NCBI RefSeq assembly: GCF_007859945.1
Contig: NZ_SJPQ01000002.1
Span: 722,279 to 786,278 of the forward strand
DNA: 64,000 bases
Source: Pseudobythopirellula maris
GTDB taxonomy: Bacteria; Planctomycetota; Planctomycetia; Pirellulales; Lacipirellulaceae
Reading direction: 5' to 3'
The position numbers and the translations under genes are program-made. The notes under the pieces are model-generated. The model did no database searches and was not told the DNA's origin. It saw nothing but the letters and a program-made list of their open reading frames with translations. Positions 62,206 through 64,000 of this stretch are shown here, piece after piece; within the stretch, counting starts at the first letter, position 1, and every line of letters starts with the position of its first letter.

Positions 62206-63078
62206 TCACCGCGTAGCCGCCTCGGGCAGGTTCGCCTGACGGACAGCCCCGTAGGGCGTTCCCAGCGGGGCGGTGTAGTAAGCGGGTGCGGAGCGGTGAG
62301 CTTGATCCGAGGCCTCGGCTGGCATGGCGCCGCTCGCCCGCCACACGGAGGGATCGAACACCGGCGGCTCGCCCGCTACCGAGATGCGGGCCTTGGCGAC
62401 CATGGGCGCCGAAGCGGGCGCCGCGCCCGGCTTCATGCCAAAGTCGTCGAACGGGAACGCGGGCGGACCCGAATCGTCGTCCGCCGGCTCGTCGAACAGC
62501 GGTTGGAACTCCGGTTCTTGAGGTCGGGACGCCGGGGGCTCGACCATCGGCCGGGGCGCGGGACGCCCGGGGGCCGCCGGTCTTGCCATCGGTCCCGCCG
62601 CGGGGCGACCCGCCGGACGACCCGTCGGACTGGGTCCGTTCGCCCGACCGGAGGAAGCTTCGCGACTGGCGCGGTTCTCTTCTTCCACCTCGGCGAGCGA
62701 GGGGGGCGCCTGACGGTCTTCGACCGCGGGTTGGGGCGGGTCGAGAGGCCTGAGCAGCGGGTCTTGCGAGTCGATCGCTTCGGACGGATCGGCCGCGTCG
62801 ACATCGACATCGCCCGGCCAACGGCGCCAGCGCGTCGGGTAGTGACCGTAGGTCGATCGCTTGGGAACGCACGACCCGTCCGCCGCACAAGCAGGCAGGC
62901 CGGGGCCATCGAGGCACGGCAGGCACGACCCGTCGCAACCGCCGGGGCAGCCGCCGCAGGAAGACGAAGCCGCTCGCGGGAGCATCGTCGAGATGCCGGA
63001 TGCCATCGCGTCGGTCGAGTACAGGACGGCCGTCAGGCCGAGCGCCGTGGCGGCGGCGCTGATGAGCAAGCGTTTCAT
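62206..63078 (-). CDS. Secreted Pro-rich planctomycete protein
   Basis: A 290-residue protein with a signal peptide (MKRLLISAAATALGLTAVLY). A Cys-rich segment follows (SSCGGCPGGCDGSCLPCLDG, about residues 38-57), then YGHYPTRWRRWPGD near residue 76, a short motif I associate with many planctomycete secreted proteins of unknown role. The rest is disordered, very rich in Pro, Ala and Arg (ASREASSGRANGPSPTGRPA), ending in a Tyr/Pro-rich tail. No enzyme domain. It is encoded 78 bases after the Wza-like gene on the same strand, so is probably co-transcribed with it; a role in matrix or envelope architecture is a guess from context. Confidence 0.7.
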   Translation of the reverse strand: MKRLLISAAATALGLTAVLYSTDAMASGISTMLPRAASSSCGGCPGGCDGSCLPCLDGPGLPACAADGSCVPKRSTYGHYPTRWRRWPGDVDVDAADPSEAIDSQDPLLRPLDPPQPAVEDRQAPPSLAEVEEENRASREASSGRANGPSPTGRPAGRPAAGPMARPAAPGRPAPRPMVEPPASRPQEPEFQPLFDEPADDDSGPPAFPFDDFGMKPGAAPASAPMVAKARISVAGEPPVFDPSVWRASGAMPAEASDQAHRSAPAYYTAPLGTPYGAVRQANLPEAATR

Positions 63079-63156
63079 ACGACCGTATCCTCTAGGTAAG
63101 TCCGAATGGTGGATCGTGGCGACGCCGGGCCGCCATGCTGTTGGAGATCAAGCGTG

Positions 63157-64000
63157 TCAGCCGCCTTGGTTCTGGCCCAGACCGAACCGGACGATGCGGT
63201 TGATCGTCGCCGTGCCAAGCGAGACGGTGCCGAACACCCGCTCGATGGGCCGTGAGAATCGCGACAGGACGGCGTCGAGCTTGACCAGCGGGTCCTCGGC
63301 GATGAACACACGGTCGCCGGGGAGGATCTGGTAGTTGGTGGCGGTGGAGGCGCCGCGGGTGATGTCTTCGTAAGCGATGGGCAAGATCTGCTCGCAGCCG
63401 ACGCCGTTGGGGGCGGGGCGGGCGATCCAGATCTTGGTGGACGAGACTTGGCTGATGCCGCCCACCGCCGCGATCGCGTCGAGCACGGTCTCGTTGCCGG
63501 TGATCGGCTGCGGCACGAGGTTGTCGCCGAACCCGCCGCCCTGCGTGATGATGTAGTACTTCTTGCTGTTGTACGAGAAGACGTCGACAATCACTTCCGG
63601 GTCGGCGAGTTTCTCGGAGAGCTTCTCTTCGATCTTGGCCTTGGCCTCTTCCACCGTCAGGCCGGTGACGTACACCGAGCCGTAGGTGCCGAGGTTCACG
63701 CGTCCGTCGGGGCCGACGAGGTGCTCGCCGCTGATCGGCTGGGCGCCCGAAGAGAAGGCGAGCGAGATGCTCACCTGGGGCTCGGCCAGCACCTGGGCGA
63801 CCTGGCGACGGACGGCGTCTTGCGCCTCGTCGATCGTGAGGCCTGCCACGGGCACTTTGCCGTAGGCGGGTCCGAGGTCGACCATGCCCTCCGGGTCGAC
63901 GGCGAACGCGTCGGCGATCGGCTGGTCGGGCAGGGTGCCGGTCACTCGGATCAGCAGCCCGTCGAACGGCTGCACCTTGTGGGGCGGCTTGGGCACGATC
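63157..64000 (-). CDS. Polysaccharide export protein (Wza-like, SLBB), partial
   Basis: The C-terminal 280 residues of an outer-membrane polysaccharide export protein; the 5' part lies beyond the right edge. The Poly_export domain is KVQPFDGLLIRVTGTLPDQP plus AFAVDPEGMVDLGPAYGKVP and VAGLTIDEAQDAVRRQVAQV, with a second repeat (ISGEHLVGPDGRVNLGTYGS; VTGLTVEEAKAKIEEKLSEK). A SLBB segment follows (YIITQGGGFGDNLVPQPITG; TVLDAIAAVGGISQVSSTKI) and TNYQILPGDRVFIAEDPLVK. It should form the periplasm-spanning and outer-membrane conduit for exopolysaccharide, matching the synthesis genes at 30-43.7 kb. A GTG at 63996 is in frame but is probably internal. Confidence 0.9.
   Translation of the reverse strand, partial: IVPKPPHKVQPFDGLLIRVTGTLPDQPIADAFAVDPEGMVDLGPAYGKVPVAGLTIDEAQDAVRRQVAQVLAEPQVSISLAFSSGAQPISGEHLVGPDGRVNLGTYGSVYVTGLTVEEAKAKIEEKLSEKLADPEVIVDVFSYNSKKYYIITQGGGFGDNLVPQPITGNETVLDAIAAVGGISQVSSTKIWIARPAPNGVGCEQILPIAYEDITRGASTATNYQILPGDRVFIAEDPLVKLDAVLSRFSRPIERVFGTVSLGTATINRIVRFGLGQNQGG

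Overview
The window looks like a chromosomal segment of a planctomycete, most likely order Pirellulales (Lacipirellulaceae-like). This is an inference from content: very high G+C, a DUF1559 pseudopilin-like protein, two DUF1570 proteins, PEP-CTERM proteins with an EpsI-type partner, an ECF sigma factor fused operonically to a membrane serine/threonine kinase, TPR-rich secreted proteins and a BBP7-like porin. No rRNA, tRNA, CRISPR array, transposase or phage gene was recognised.

Layout. 0.1-7 kb: ychF, a secreted TPR protein, and a minus-strand pair in which a SEC-C/TPR protein overlaps ribD by GTGA. 7-22.7 kb: envelope and secreted functions (BBP7-like barrel, RND/MMPL exporter, prolyl oligopeptidase, GH18, a short PEP-CTERM protein, a second secreted TPR protein, GH3) and an NAD-dependent epimerase. 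22.7-30 kb: a large PEP-CTERM protein with dockerin-like repeats, moeA, an anthranilate/aminodeoxychorismate synthase glutaminase subunit, an M20 peptidase and a BFD-like [2Fe-2S] protein.

30-43.7 kb is a polysaccharide locus: DUF4254 protein, Wzy-like polymerase, two sulfotransferases, a hexapeptide acyltransferase, three GT4 and one GT2 glycosyltransferases, a methyltransferase, a Wzx-like flippase and a UDP-GlcNAc 2-epimerase. Together these could build, modify (sulfate, acyl, methyl), flip and polymerise a surface glycan. A Wza-like export protein is cut by the right edge of the window, next to a secreted proline-rich protein and EpsI, so the two regions may serve the same extracellular matrix.

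43.8-61 kb: DUF1570 protein, sigma/kinase pair, MFS transporter, small membrane protein, beta-hydroxyacid dehydrogenase, M48 peptidase, SelT/W-type thioredoxin-like protein, Tat-exported PhoX-like protein, a G+C-poorer putative lipoprotein boxed by duplicated repeats, a Fur-family regulator, an HExxH protein, a second DUF1570 protein, an STN-like secreted protein and the DUF1559 protein.

Three families of dispersed palindromic repeats occur between genes: A (TGTGGGAGGCGTCTCCGACG, three copies), B (core GGCGTAAGCC, two copies) and C (TGTAGGG...CCCTACA, four copies). None has a recognisable mobilising gene in the window. The most unusual structure is the 54.1-55.1 kb segment, where two pairs of family C elements bracket the atypical lipoprotein gene.
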